In this document: positions 49,626 to 59,209 of the stretch, in pieces
Layout of the letters: each line of letters begins with the position of its first letter
Numbering within the stretch: the stretch's first letter is position 1
From: Desulfobacter sp.
GTDB taxonomy: Bacteria > Desulfobacterota > Desulfobacteria > Desulfobacterales > Desulfobacteraceae
DNA length: 64,000 nt
NCBI GenBank assembly: GCA_028768525.1
Contig: CP054837.1
Span: 3,592,001-3,656,000, forward strand
Direction: 5' to 3'
The notes under the pieces: model-generated
Databases searched by the model: none
What the model was told of the DNA's origin: nothing
Seen by the model: the letters and a program-made list of their open reading frames with translations, nothing else
Program-made: the position numbers and the translations under genes

Positions 49626-51191
49626 TTATTTCACCAGGGACTCGAAGATATGGTACTCCTCAATGTGGTAATGGGGTTCGGGATAGATGGCAATGGGTTT
49701 TGAAAACTGGGATTCCAGGGATGAGATCAGGTGCTTCTCGCTGCCGTGGAGGAGCTGGGCGATCTCCGGGTGGACCTTGACGGTGAACCTATTGCCCATC
49801 ATGTCCCCGGCCTCGGAGACCAGGTCCCGGTATATTTTGTGGCAGATGGATTTGCCCGAAAGAAGGTGGCCGTTGCCGTTGCAGTAGAAGCAGGGCTCGC
49901 ACAGGGTGCGGGTGAGGTTGCGGCGGGTCCGCTTCCGTGTCATCTGTACCAGGCCCAGTTCGGTGAGGGGCAGGATGTTGGTCTGGCTCTTGTCCCGGCG
50001 CATGGCTTCGTGGAGCCGGGTCATCACCTTTTCCTTGTGGGATTCCCGGCGCATGTCGATGAAGTCGATGATGATGATGCCGCCGATGTTCCGCAGCCGG
50101 ACCTGGTAGGCAATCTCCTTCACCGCCTCCAGGTTGGTCTTGAGGATGGTTTCGTCAAAATTGTGCTTGCCCACGTACCGGCCCGTATTCACATCAATGG
50201 CCACCAGGGCCTCGGTCTGCTCGATGACAATATAGCCCCCTGACTTCAGCCAGACCTTTTTCTTCAGGGAGCGGGCAATGTCCCCTTCAATATTATAGGC
50301 GTCGAAGATGGGCTCCCGGTCCTGGTAGAGTTCCACCGAAAGGTTGACGTCGGGCATGAGTTTTTTCAGGAACCGCTGGACATGGTTGTACTCCTGCTTG
50401 GAGTCGATGATGAGCTTGTCCGCTTCGTTGGCCAGCAGGTCCCGCACTGCCCTGAAGGTGACATTGAGGTCCTTGTAGACCAGGGCCGTTGCCGAAAGCT
50501 TGTTGCTGCGCTCCAGAATGTCTTCCCAGGTATTGTTGAGGAATTCGATCTCCTTTTTCAGGGTGGCCTCGTCAATGTCCCGGGCCTGGGTTCTGAAAAT
50601 ATACCCGAAATTCGTTTTCCGCATGGAGAGCAGCATCTCCTTGAGGCGGTTCCGTTCGGCTTCGTCGGTGATCCGTTTGGATATGCCGATGTGGTCCACC
50701 GTGGGCATGAGCACCATGTACCGGCCGGCAAGGGAGATATGGGTGGTGACCCGGGGGCCCTTGGTGCCGATGGAGGACTTGGCCACCTGGACCATGATCT
50801 CCTGGCCTTCGGTGAGCAGGTCTTCAATGCTGCATTCCGGTGCGCTCCTCTGGTTCCAGGAGCCGTCTCCCTTTTCTATCTCTTCGGATTCCAGCTCCTC
50901 TTCTTCCTCCCGGTCCTCGGTGTCCGGGTCCTGTTCGAATTTTTTGCAGATTTTCAAACTTGCCGTATCCAGCACATCATCCACGTAGATGAATGCGGCC
51001 TGGTCAAATCCGATATCCACAAAGGCGGCCTGCATACCCGGCAGGACCCGCTGGACCCGGCCCTTGTATATATTGCCGGCAATACTGGTTTCATCTTTTC
51101 TTTCGATGAAGACTTCCACAATGGTGCCGTTTTCCAACAGGGCGACCCGGGTCTCGTGGGGGGCGGAATTTACAACAAGCTCTTTCAGCAT
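49626..51191 (-). CDS. rng: Ribonuclease G/E
   Basis: 521 residues. The S1 domain starts near residue 35 (GNIYKGRVQRVLPGMQAAFV), interrupted by an acidic insert (about 85-110, EDREEEEELESEE), followed by the DNase-I-like catalytic domain with the metal-binding Asp in IIIDFIDMRRE and the zinc-link CEPCFYCNGNGH. Length fits RNase G rather than full RNase E. It lies 9 bp after the radical SAM gene. Confidence 0.94.
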   Translation of the reverse strand: MLKELVVNSAPHETRVALLENGTIVEVFIERKDETSIAGNIYKGRVQRVLPGMQAAFVDIGFDQAAFIYVDDVLDTASLKICKKFEQDPDTEDREEEEELESEEIEKGDGSWNQRSAPECSIEDLLTEGQEIMVQVAKSSIGTKGPRVTTHISLAGRYMVLMPTVDHIGISKRITDEAERNRLKEMLLSMRKTNFGYIFRTQARDIDEATLKKEIEFLNNTWEDILERSNKLSATALVYKDLNVTFRAVRDLLANEADKLIIDSKQEYNHVQRFLKKLMPDVNLSVELYQDREPIFDAYNIEGDIARSLKKKVWLKSGGYIVIEQTEALVAIDVNTGRYVGKHNFDETILKTNLEAVKEIAYQVRLRNIGGIIIIDFIDMRRESHKEKVMTRLHEAMRRDKSQTNILPLTELGLVQMTRKRTRRNLTRTLCEPCFYCNGNGHLLSGKSICHKIYRDLVSEAGDMMGNRFTVKVHPEIAQLLHGSEKHLISSLESQFSKPIAIYPEPHYHIEEYHIFESLVK

Positions 51192-51200
51192 GGGAATATC

Positions 51201-53702
51201 CTATTGCTTTAATTTTTTAATTCTGGCCGTCTGAATGGCGGCGTCGTCCATGCCGAATGCCTTGGACAATACCTCAGTGGGTCTTATGGTGCGCTCATTA
51301 TATTTGGTGAGCGTCATGTCAATGCCGCCGCCGGCCCTTCCATTGATGGACGTAACGGATTTGCGAAGATCCGTTTTACGGATTTTACCTTTTTTACTGA
51401 TATCTTCAACCATAAATTCATCCAGGGCCATAAACCGGTCTATATCTTCCTGTGTCGGGCCCCCGTTGGAAAACCGGATTTCATAGGACACGGCATCGTT
51501 GGCACCGGGGCCGGATTTCAGGTGGAGGGTGCAGTCGAACACGGATATCCCCTGGGGGAGCTGGGCATCCAGGGCCTTTTGGATATCCCGGGGCCGCAAA
51601 CCTTTTTCCAGGTAAATGAACATCCGTTCCTCCTCGCTTTCCATCCCCAGTGGCAGGGCGGTCTCAAAGGACATGCGCATGGAGGGGTTGAACCCCTGGG
51701 AATATTTGACATTGAGGCCGGCCCGCTTCACGGCCCGCTGGAAAATGGTGGCCATTTCCAGGTGGCCGAAGAGCCGTGCATCCCCCAGTTTGGAGAACTT
51801 GATATCATATTTGATAAAGGCATCGTCGGGCAGGCGGGGCTGGGCAGCCTTTGCCCCAGCCGGGGCCGGGTTCTCCAGGCGGTGGAGAACGGGTTTGATC
51901 TCTTTGAAATCGCAGATCCCGCAGCCGGTGCAGTCGTTTTCCCGGCAGTCCGGGGTGGTGGCCAGTTCTTCCGCCTTTTTAAATTCCTTTTCCAGGAAGC
52001 GGCCGGAGATGCCCGCGTCAATATGGTCCCATGGCAGGGGCTCCCCGGGTTCCCGGACCCGTGAAGTATAAAATTCCGGGTCGATGCCCGTGGCCTCGAA
52101 TGCCTCTTCCCAGAGGCTGTAGTCGAAATGGTCGCTCCAGCCGTCCAGGCGGCAGCCCAGCTCATAGGCCTTGACCAGGAGGGCGGAAAGTTTCCGGTCC
52201 CCCCGTGCCCATACCCCTTCAAGCTGGCTCATTTTGGGATCCTGCCATTTTAGCTTGACCTTGGGGTGGCGGATGATCTCCTTGAGGTGGGCCAGTTTTT
52301 CCGTTGTCTCTTCCAGGGTCATCTGGGCGTGGCGCTGGAAGGGGGTGTGGGCCTTGGGGATGAAACAGGTGGTGGAGGCGTTGATCATCTTTTTGCCCTT
52401 GGCATGGGCCGAAGCCAGGCGTTTGGACAGGGACGCGATCCCGTCGATGTCGGCCATCTCCTCAAAGGGCAGCCCCATCATGAAGTAGAGCTTGATGTTT
52501 TTCCAGCCCAGGGCCAGGGCATTTTCCACCGTGGCCTCGATGCTCTCTTCGGTGAGGTTTTTATTGATGATGTCCCTCAGCCGCTGGGTCCCGGCCTCCG
52601 GTGCAATGGTGAACCCGGTCTTCCGTACCGTCTTGATCAATTCCATCAGCTCCGGGGTCAGCCGCTCCGCCCGGATGGAGGGCAGGGAGATGGCATTGCA
52701 CTGGCCCGCACTCATGGTAAGCAGTTCCCGCATCAGGGCGGTCAGTTCGGAATAATCCCCGGTGCTCAAAGAGAGCAGGGAGATATCGGAATAGCCCGTG
52801 GACTTCAGTGACTGGCGGGTGATCTCCAGCAGGTCCTCAAGGGAGCGCTCCCGCACCGGCCGGTATATCATTCCGGCCTGGCAGAACCGGCATCCCCTTG
52901 AGCAGCCCCGGGCGATTTCCAGGCGGAGCCTGTCGTGGACCGGCTTGGCATAGGGCACAATGGGGTCAATGGGAAAATTGTCCATGGTCAGTTCCGGAAG
53001 AATGGCCCGTTTGACCCGGGTGTAGTCTTCGTGAACCGGGGTCAGGGTCTGGATCCCTTTCCCATCCCATTGGGGGGTGAAAAAGGAGGGGACATAGACC
53101 CCCTGGATTTTGGAGAGCGCTTTGAGCAGGGTCTGCTTTTGCCCGTCCCCCTCTTTTTTAAACCGGATCAGGGTGTCGGCTATTTCCAGGGAGGCCTCTT
53201 CCCCGTCCCCGATGAGGAAGGCGTCTAAGAAATCGGCCAGGGGTTCGGGATTGTAGGCGCAGGGCCCCCCGGCAATGATGACGGGGAAGGTGTCATCCCG
53301 GTCTTTGGCGTAAAAGGGGATGCCAGACAGGTCAAAGAGGGTGAGGATATTGGTGAAGTTCAGCTCATAGAGCAGGCTCACCCCGACGATATCGAAATCG
53401 GCCAGGGGGGTCCGGGTCTCCATGGAGAGGCAGGGGACCTGTTTTTCCCGCATCAGGGCTTCTAAATCCTTTGCCGGGGTAAAAAAGCGCTCCGCCGCAA
53501 TATCCGGCCGCTTGTTTAAAATGGAGTAAATAATCTGTAAGCCGAAATGGGAGGTCCCGATCTCATAGAGGTCGGGAAAGGCCAGGGCAAATGTGAGATC
53601 CACATCTTCATGGTCCTTTTTTACAGCGTTGATTTCGGTGCCGGCATACCGGGTCGGGGTCTGGACCCGGGCAAGGATATCTTGATAATTTTCTTTATGC
53701 AT
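51201..53702 (-). CDS. TIGR03960-type B12-binding radical SAM protein fused to TIGR03936 domain
   Basis: 833 residues. An N-terminal B12-like domain, then radical SAM with RGCSRGCRFCQAGMIYRP (Cx3Cx2C), further cysteines in CRENDCTGCGICDF (a possible extra Fe-S site), and a C-terminal DUF2344/TIGR03936 region (YDIKFSKLGDARLFGHLEMA). The gene is widely found next to rng and ribosomal genes; its reaction is not established. The C-terminus is 9 bp from rng. Confidence 0.93.
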   Translation of the reverse strand: MHKENYQDILARVQTPTRYAGTEINAVKKDHEDVDLTFALAFPDLYEIGTSHFGLQIIYSILNKRPDIAAERFFTPAKDLEALMREKQVPCLSMETRTPLADFDIVGVSLLYELNFTNILTLFDLSGIPFYAKDRDDTFPVIIAGGPCAYNPEPLADFLDAFLIGDGEEASLEIADTLIRFKKEGDGQKQTLLKALSKIQGVYVPSFFTPQWDGKGIQTLTPVHEDYTRVKRAILPELTMDNFPIDPIVPYAKPVHDRLRLEIARGCSRGCRFCQAGMIYRPVRERSLEDLLEITRQSLKSTGYSDISLLSLSTGDYSELTALMRELLTMSAGQCNAISLPSIRAERLTPELMELIKTVRKTGFTIAPEAGTQRLRDIINKNLTEESIEATVENALALGWKNIKLYFMMGLPFEEMADIDGIASLSKRLASAHAKGKKMINASTTCFIPKAHTPFQRHAQMTLEETTEKLAHLKEIIRHPKVKLKWQDPKMSQLEGVWARGDRKLSALLVKAYELGCRLDGWSDHFDYSLWEEAFEATGIDPEFYTSRVREPGEPLPWDHIDAGISGRFLEKEFKKAEELATTPDCRENDCTGCGICDFKEIKPVLHRLENPAPAGAKAAQPRLPDDAFIKYDIKFSKLGDARLFGHLEMATIFQRAVKRAGLNVKYSQGFNPSMRMSFETALPLGMESEEERMFIYLEKGLRPRDIQKALDAQLPQGISVFDCTLHLKSGPGANDAVSYEIRFSNGGPTQEDIDRFMALDEFMVEDISKKGKIRKTDLRKSVTSINGRAGGGIDMTLTKYNERTIRPTEVLSKAFGMDDAAIQTARIKKLKQ

Positions 53703-53795
53703 GATACTGATTTTATAAAAAATTTTAATTTAAAACCACTTGTGGTCCTCTTTGATCAAAGTTGATAAGTATATAATTTTTATATGGAAATTGCA

Positions 53796-55175
53796 ATGAA
53801 AAGAACGAAAATTGATGTTGTATTAAACCTTGACGCCACACCCGGCGAGGTGCTGGTCAAGGGCTGGGTCAGAACCAAACGGGAATCCAAGGAGTTCTGT
53901 TTTCTGGAAATCAATGACGGATCCTGCCTGGCCAATATCCAGGTGATTGCCAATAATGACCTGTCCAACTGGGACCAGGTCCAGAAATTGACCACCGGGT
54001 CCGCCGTGGGGGTTCAGGGCAAATTGGTGGAGTCCCCGGGCAAGGGGCAGAAATGGGAAATCCAGGCCACCGGGGTGGAGGTATTCTCCATTGCCCCTGA
54101 AAATTATCCCTTACAGAAAAAGCGCCACTCCGATGAATTTTTGAGATCCATCGCCCATCTGCGGCCCAGGACCAATAAGTACGGGGCCGCTTTCAGGATC
54201 CGGTCGGAAATGGCCTACGCCATCCATCAATTTTACCGGGACCGGGGCTTCCGCTATTTGACCTCCCCGTTGATCACCGGGTCCGACTGCGAGGGCGCCG
54301 GGGAGATGTTCCGGGTCACCAGCCTGGATCCGGCCGAGGTGGCCAAGGCCGGAAAGATGGAGTTTGCCAAGGATTTTTTCGGCCAGGAATCCAACCTCAC
54401 CGTCTCCGGCCAGCTCTCCGCCGAAATGTTTGCCCTCTCCCTGGGTGATGTCTACACCTTCGGCCCCACCTTCCGGGCGGAGAATTCCAACACCAGCCGC
54501 CATGTGGCGGAATTCTGGATGCTGGAGCCTGAAATGGCCTTCTGTGATCTCACCGGCAACATGGACCACGGCGAGGAATTGGTGAAATTTCTTGTGAAAC
54601 ACGCCATGGAACACTGCGAGGCCGACCTCAACCTCTTTGGTAAATTTGTGGACAAGACTCTGCCCGCCCTCTGGGAGACCCTGATCAACGAGGAATTCGG
54701 CCGCCTCACCTACACCGAAGCCGTGGAAATCCTGGAAAAATCCGGGAAAAAATTCGAGTACCCGGTGAAGTACGGCATCGACCTCCAGTCCGAACACGAG
54801 CGTTTCCTGGCCGAAGAGTATTTCAAAAAACCGGTCTACCTCACCGATTACCCCAGGGAGATCAAACCCTTTTACATGCGCATGAACGAAGATGAGAAAA
54901 CCGTGGCCGCCATGGACCTGCTGGTGCCCCGGATCGGTGAGCTCATCGGCGGCAGCCAGAGGGAGGAGCGGCTGGACCGCCTCACCGCCCGCATGGATGA
55001 GATGAAGCTGGATCAGGATGCCTATTGGTGGTACCTGGATTCCCGGCGGTTCGGCACCGTGCCCCATGCGGGATTCGGCCTGGGATTCGAGCGGTTCCTC
55101 ATGATGATCACCGGGATCACCAATATCCGTGACGTCATCCCCTTCCCCAGAACCCCCGGCAGCATCGATTTTTAG
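53796..55175 (+). CDS. asnS: Asparaginyl-tRNA synthetase
   Basis: About 459 residues, class IIb: an N-terminal OB domain (VLVKGWVRTKRESKEFCFLE), motif 2 FRAENSNTSRHVAEFWMLEPE and motif 3 GFGLGFERFLMMITGI. GGAAA lies 6 bp before the ATG at 53796; an ATG at 53784 is also in frame. It is followed after 2 bp by a methyltransferase and hisHF. Confidence 0.95.
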   Translation: MKRTKIDVVLNLDATPGEVLVKGWVRTKRESKEFCFLEINDGSCLANIQVIANNDLSNWDQVQKLTTGSAVGVQGKLVESPGKGQKWEIQATGVEVFSIAPENYPLQKKRHSDEFLRSIAHLRPRTNKYGAAFRIRSEMAYAIHQFYRDRGFRYLTSPLITGSDCEGAGEMFRVTSLDPAEVAKAGKMEFAKDFFGQESNLTVSGQLSAEMFALSLGDVYTFGPTFRAENSNTSRHVAEFWMLEPEMAFCDLTGNMDHGEELVKFLVKHAMEHCEADLNLFGKFVDKTLPALWETLINEEFGRLTYTEAVEILEKSGKKFEYPVKYGIDLQSEHERFLAEEYFKKPVYLTDYPREIKPFYMRMNEDEKTVAAMDLLVPRIGELIGGSQREERLDRLTARMDEMKLDQDAYWWYLDSRRFGTVPHAGFGLGFERFLMMITGITNIRDVIPFPRTPGSIDF

Positions 55176-55177
55176 CC

Positions 55178-56053
55178 ATGTATTATTTCCATGCCCGGAC
55201 CGCGGAAGAGATCCTTGCCGCGGACCGGGCCGGCAATTCTCTGGTTGAGGTTTCCCTGGACCTGAATATTTCCGTGAAATCCTGGGAGATCCGGGACCAT
55301 TGCCTGGTCCTGGGCGATGACCTGCTGCCGGTGGCTGGACTTGAACCGGTGGCAGGGGATAAAAACAAGGTATTCGGATGGGATGGAAATGCCATCGCCC
55401 CCATCGAGGTCCGGGCCGACGGCTATTATAAACTGGTACCCACGGATACCGTGCCCACCCTCGAGATCAACGGGGTGAAAATGCATCGGTCCAAGGATAT
55501 TGATCCCCTGGAAGATGCCCGGCTGAAAACAGAACTGGTGGTGCGGCCCGGGGACAGGGTGCTGGATACCTGCGGGGGACTGGGGTATTCCGCCCTCTTT
55601 GCCCTGCGTGCCGGGGCCCGTACCCTTGTCTCCTCCGAAAAGAGTCCGGCCGTGATCCGAATCCGGGAGCAGAACCCCTGGCTGCAGCCCGGGGCCTTTG
55701 ACTGGTTCACCCCGGAGGCGGCCGGCCGTATCACCCTGAACCACGGGGATATCACCCGGATCATCACCGGCCTGCCGGATCAGGAGTTTAATGCCGTCAT
55801 CCATGATCCCCCGCGATTTACTTCCGCCACCGGGGACCTCTACGGCCGGGTCTTTTACGGACAATTGGCCCGGGTGATGAAAAACGGGGGCCGCCTCTTC
55901 CACTATACGGGCAGCCCCAAAAAGATCGTCCACCAGGACCGGTTTATCCAGAACGCCATGAAGCGTCTGGATGCGGCCGGATTTGGAAATATTTCATTTA
56001 ATGAGCGCCTCCAGGGCATTTACGCTGAAAAGAACAAAAGGATACTTCCATGA
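55178..56053 (+). CDS. Spermidine-synthase-like SAM-dependent methyltransferase
   Basis: 291 residues. A beta-rich N-terminal third precedes motif I VLDTCGGLGYSALFALRAG, an acidic FNAVIHDPPRFT motif IV and a final FHYTGSPKKI. The DPPR motif suggests methylation of a planar nitrogen or a related aminopropyl transfer, but substrate is unknown. It begins 2 bp after asnS and overlaps hisHF by 4 bp (ATGA), so the three are co-transcribed. Confidence 0.82.
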   Translation: MYYFHARTAEEILAADRAGNSLVEVSLDLNISVKSWEIRDHCLVLGDDLLPVAGLEPVAGDKNKVFGWDGNAIAPIEVRADGYYKLVPTDTVPTLEINGVKMHRSKDIDPLEDARLKTELVVRPGDRVLDTCGGLGYSALFALRAGARTLVSSEKSPAVIRIREQNPWLQPGAFDWFTPEAAGRITLNHGDITRIITGLPDQEFNAVIHDPPRFTSATGDLYGRVFYGQLARVMKNGGRLFHYTGSPKKIVHQDRFIQNAMKRLDAAGFGNISFNERLQGIYAEKNKRILP

Positions 56054-57636
56054 TAATAACCGTACTGGATTACGGGGCCGGCAATGTCCGCAGCCTGATC
56101 AACGCCGTGGAGAAAATGGGCGGCAGTGTGAAGATGGTTCAGACCCCCGAAGATATTCTCAAGGCCGATAAACTGATATTCCCCGGGGTGGGCAACTATT
56201 CCTCCATGATCTCCACCCTCCATGAGCGCGGATTTGTGGACCCCCTCCGGGCGTACCTCAATGCCGACCGTCCCTTCCTGGGGATCTGTGTGGGCATGCA
56301 GGCCCTGTTCGAGGGCAGCGAGGAAGAACTGGTTCCCCAGGAGAGCATCGGTTTCTTCAAGGGCCGGGTGGAGCGGTTTAAAACCGATCTTTCCGTACCC
56401 CACATCGGCTGGAACGGGATCAATATCAAACAGGATTCCCCCCTGCTGAAGGGGGTGGAACCGGAGACCAAATTTTATTTTGTCCACTCCTACCATATCA
56501 CCCCTGAAGATCCGTCCGTGATCCTCTCCACTACCACCTATGACTACGAATATGCGTCTGCGGTGCAGCAGGGGAATATCATGGGCACCCAGTTCCATCC
56601 GGAAAAAAGCGGCCGGGCGGGCATGCAGCTTCTGGAAAACTTCATCCACGGCGCGGACCTTCGGGCCAGAGGGCCGGTGGACATCCCGGCCAGGGGACTC
56701 TCCAAGCGGGTCATCGCCTGCCTGGACGTCCGGTCCAACGATAACGGGGACCTGGTGGTCACCAAGGGCGACCAATACGATGTCCGGGAGGCGGCGGGCA
56801 GCGTCAGGAACCTGGGCAAGCCCGTGGCCCTGGCCGGCAAGTACTACGAGCAGGGGGCCGACGAGATCACCTTTTTGAATATCACCGGATTCAGGGATTT
56901 CCCCCTGGAGGACATGCCCATGCTCCAGGTGCTGGAGGAAACCTCTAAAAACGTTTTCGTGCCCCTGACCATCGGCGGCGGCATCCGGGAATATACCGAT
57001 GCCGACGGCAGACATTATTCCGCCCTGGATGTGGCGGCCCGGTATTTCAGGTCCGGTGCGGACAAGATCTCCATCGGCTCCGATGCGGTATACGTGGCCC
57101 AGGCCTATATTGAATCCGGGGAAAAGACGGGCAAGTCGGCCATCGAAGAGATATCCCGGGTCTACGGGGCCCAGGCCGTGGTCATCTCAGTGGATCCCCA
57201 GCGGGTATGGGTGAATTCACCGGACGAGGCGCCCAAACACCATGTGGTTAAATCTTCTGAAACCGGTCCCAATGGGGAGGCCTACTGCTGGTACCAGTGC
57301 ACGGTAAAGGGCGGCCGGGAGGCCCGGGATCTGGATGCCGTGGCCCTGGCCAAGGCCTGCGAAGCACTGGGGGCCGGAGAAATCCTGCTCAACTGCATTG
57401 ACAAGGACGGGACCAATTCCGGATTCGACCTGGACCTGGTCAATGCCGTGCGCAATGCCGTGACCATCCCGGTGATCGCTTCATCCGGGGCCGGGTGCGA
57501 GGCCCATTTTTCAGAGGTCTTTGAACAGACAAAGGCCGAAGCCGCCCTGGCCGCAGGCATCTTCCACCGGGAAGAGGTGCCCATCCAGGCGGTGAAAAAA
57601 CATCTGGCGGAAAAGGGCATCGAAGTCCGGCAGTAA
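56050..57636 (+). CDS. hisHF: Fused imidazole glycerol phosphate synthase HisH-HisF (HIS7 type)
   Basis: 528 residues joining both subunits. The glutaminase half (1-205) has C80 in FLGICVGMQALF and H183/E185 in QFHPEKS. The cyclase half (about 215-528) has D226 in IACLDVRSND and D451 in NCIDKDGTNSGFD. The cyclase half is longer than bacterial HisF and contains the insertions around YTDADGRHYSALDVAARYF and APKHHVVKSSETG that characterise yeast/plant HIS7. It forms IGP and AICAR from PRFAR plus glutamine in histidine synthesis. No other his gene is adjacent. Confidence 0.95.
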   Translation: MIITVLDYGAGNVRSLINAVEKMGGSVKMVQTPEDILKADKLIFPGVGNYSSMISTLHERGFVDPLRAYLNADRPFLGICVGMQALFEGSEEELVPQESIGFFKGRVERFKTDLSVPHIGWNGINIKQDSPLLKGVEPETKFYFVHSYHITPEDPSVILSTTTYDYEYASAVQQGNIMGTQFHPEKSGRAGMQLLENFIHGADLRARGPVDIPARGLSKRVIACLDVRSNDNGDLVVTKGDQYDVREAAGSVRNLGKPVALAGKYYEQGADEITFLNITGFRDFPLEDMPMLQVLEETSKNVFVPLTIGGGIREYTDADGRHYSALDVAARYFRSGADKISIGSDAVYVAQAYIESGEKTGKSAIEEISRVYGAQAVVISVDPQRVWVNSPDEAPKHHVVKSSETGPNGEAYCWYQCTVKGGREARDLDAVALAKACEALGAGEILLNCIDKDGTNSGFDLDLVNAVRNAVTIPVIASSGAGCEAHFSEVFEQTKAEAALAAGIFHREEVPIQAVKKHLAEKGIEVRQ

Positions 57637-57700
57637 ACCGCCCGGCAGTAAACCGCCTGGCAGTGAAACGCCTGGCGGTAGGCGGCCTGGCAGTAATCGG
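57628..57700 (+). repeat. 15-bp tandem repeat at the end of hisHF
   Basis: Nearly five units of about CGGCAGTAAACCGCC; the first two are identical and later ones diverge (TGGCAGTGAAACGCC, TGGCGGTAGGCGGCC). The first unit encodes the last residues Arg-Gln and the stop codon of hisHF, so the stop region itself was duplicated. The array fills the gap to the convergent cheB. Confidence 0.8.
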
Positions 57701-57701
57701 G

Positions 57702-58745
57702 TTATTGTTCGGTAATGTGGCGGAGGGCGGCCGGGGCGATGGCGTCGATATCCAGGTTGAGATCAATGCATCCGGTTTTTACGGCTTCCTTGGGCATGCC
57801 GTAAACCACGGAGGAGTTTTCATCCTGGGCGATGTTGAATGAGCCGGCCGCTTTCATGGCCCGGATACCGGCGGCGCCGTCCGCCCCCATGCCGGTCAGG
57901 ATGATCCCCAGGGCATTGGCCCCGGCATACTGGGCCACCGAGGAAAAGAGCACATCCACGGCCGGGCGCTGGTGGTGGACCATGGGCCCGGTTTTGACCT
58001 TCACATAGTACCTTGCCCCGCTGCGCCGCAGGAGCATGTGAAGATTGCCCGGGGCGATGAGGGCCCGGCCGTTGGTGATGGTGTCCCCGTCCTCGGCCTC
58101 CTTGACCCGGATCCGGCAGAGCCCGTTGAGACGCTGGGCGAACTGGGCCGTAAACTGGGCCGGCATGTGCTGGACCACCACCACGCCGGGGGAGTTGACC
58201 GGCAGCCGGGTGAGGACCCGGCGGATGGCTTCGGTACCGCCGGTGGAGGCGCCCAGGGCGATAATCTTATTGGTGGTGGCGGCCAGGGCCTTGGAAACCG
58301 GGCCGTTTCCCTGGGTATCATCCCCGGGTGCCCGGCGTATGGGCTTGAGCCTGGCCCCGGCCACGTTTTTTATTTTCATGGCCAGGTCATTGGCCATCTC
58401 TCCCACGGAATAGGCAGATCCCGGTTTTGACACCACTTCCAGGGCCCCGGCGGCAAAGGCGTCCAGGGCCATGCGACTGCCCTGGGCCGTGAGCGAAGAG
58501 ACAATGATGACGGGCAGGGGGTGGTAGGCCATGAGTTTTTTCAGGAAGGTAATGCCGTCCATCCGGGGCATTTCAATGTCCAGGGTGATGACATCGGGTT
58601 TCAGGTATACGATCTTGTCCCTAGCCACATAGGGATCCGGTGCCGTGCCCACAACCTTTATCCCCTGTTTTGCCCCCAGTTCCTTGGACAGCACTTTGCG
58701 GACAATGGCCGAGTCATCGACGATGAGGACGTTGGTCTCTTTCAA
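57702..58745 (-). CDS. cheB: Protein-glutamate methylesterase CheB
   Basis: 347 residues: receiver domain with VLIVDDSAIVRKVLS and phosphoacceptor Asp in ITLDIEMPRMDGITF, then the methylesterase with Ser in ALGASTGGTEAIRRVL, His in QHMPAQFTAQFAQRL and Asp in TGMGADGAAGI. It demethylates receptors during adaptation. It is last of a same-strand group cheD-HDOD-cheY-cheX-cheB; the matching methyltransferase cheR is not visible. Confidence 0.95.
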   Translation of the reverse strand: MKETNVLIVDDSAIVRKVLSKELGAKQGIKVVGTAPDPYVARDKIVYLKPDVITLDIEMPRMDGITFLKKLMAYHPLPVIIVSSLTAQGSRMALDAFAAGALEVVSKPGSAYSVGEMANDLAMKIKNVAGARLKPIRRAPGDDTQGNGPVSKALAATTNKIIALGASTGGTEAIRRVLTRLPVNSPGVVVVQHMPAQFTAQFAQRLNGLCRIRVKEAEDGDTITNGRALIAPGNLHMLLRRSGARYYVKVKTGPMVHHQRPAVDVLFSSVAQYAGANALGIILTGMGADGAAGIRAMKAAGSFNIAQDENSSVVYGMPKEAVKTGCIDLNLDIDAIAPAALRHITEQ

Positions 58746-58762
58746 GGATTCAGTTCCCCGGA

Positions 58763-59209
58763 TCAGTCCAGTTTGACCCGGGCGATGATAAGATCATCAA
58801 CGGCGTTGAGCACCGCGGCCTCGTCCACATCCGCCGAGACGGGGGTGGCAACGATCTGGGGAATGCCCAGGCCCATATAGGTGGTTTCGTTGACCCGGGT
58901 CAACGTACTGCCGGCCACCATGTTCAGGGCTTCTTTCAGGGTGCCGTCCACATGGTCCGGGGTGAGCCCGGCCATGTCCTGGCCCAGGAAGTCTGCGGTC
59001 ATGGTGCGGAGCAGGCCGTCGGGGATGCTGATGAAAATGGTGCCTGAAAATTCCCCTGAAAAGGTGACCGCAGCGGTCTTGAACCGGCCGGGATCCCCCG
59101 GGGGATTGTCCGGGTCAATATCCGGCATCTCGTCCAGGGTCCGGTAGAACATGGTTTCCATGACCTCAAAAATCGAATTCGTCACCTGCGTCATCAATTG
59201 CTTCTTCAT
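58763..59209 (-). CDS. cheX: CheX/CheC-type chemotaxis phosphatase
   Basis: About 148 residues with the CheX layout: an N-terminal helix (VTNSIFEVMETMFYRTL), strand FSGEFSGTIFISIPDGLL and the catalytic-helix signature LKEALNMVAGSTL, in which the spaced Glu and Asn act on CheY-phosphate. The ATG at 59209 lies inside the end of the receiver gene, a 44-bp overlap; a later Met is possible. It is next to a CheY-like gene, its natural substrate. Confidence 0.82.
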   Translation of the reverse strand: MKKQLMTQVTNSIFEVMETMFYRTLDEMPDIDPDNPPGDPGRFKTAAVTFSGEFSGTIFISIPDGLLRTMTADFLGQDMAGLTPDHVDGTLKEALNMVAGSTLTRVNETTYMGLGIPQIVATPVSADVDEAAVLNAVDDLIIARVKLD

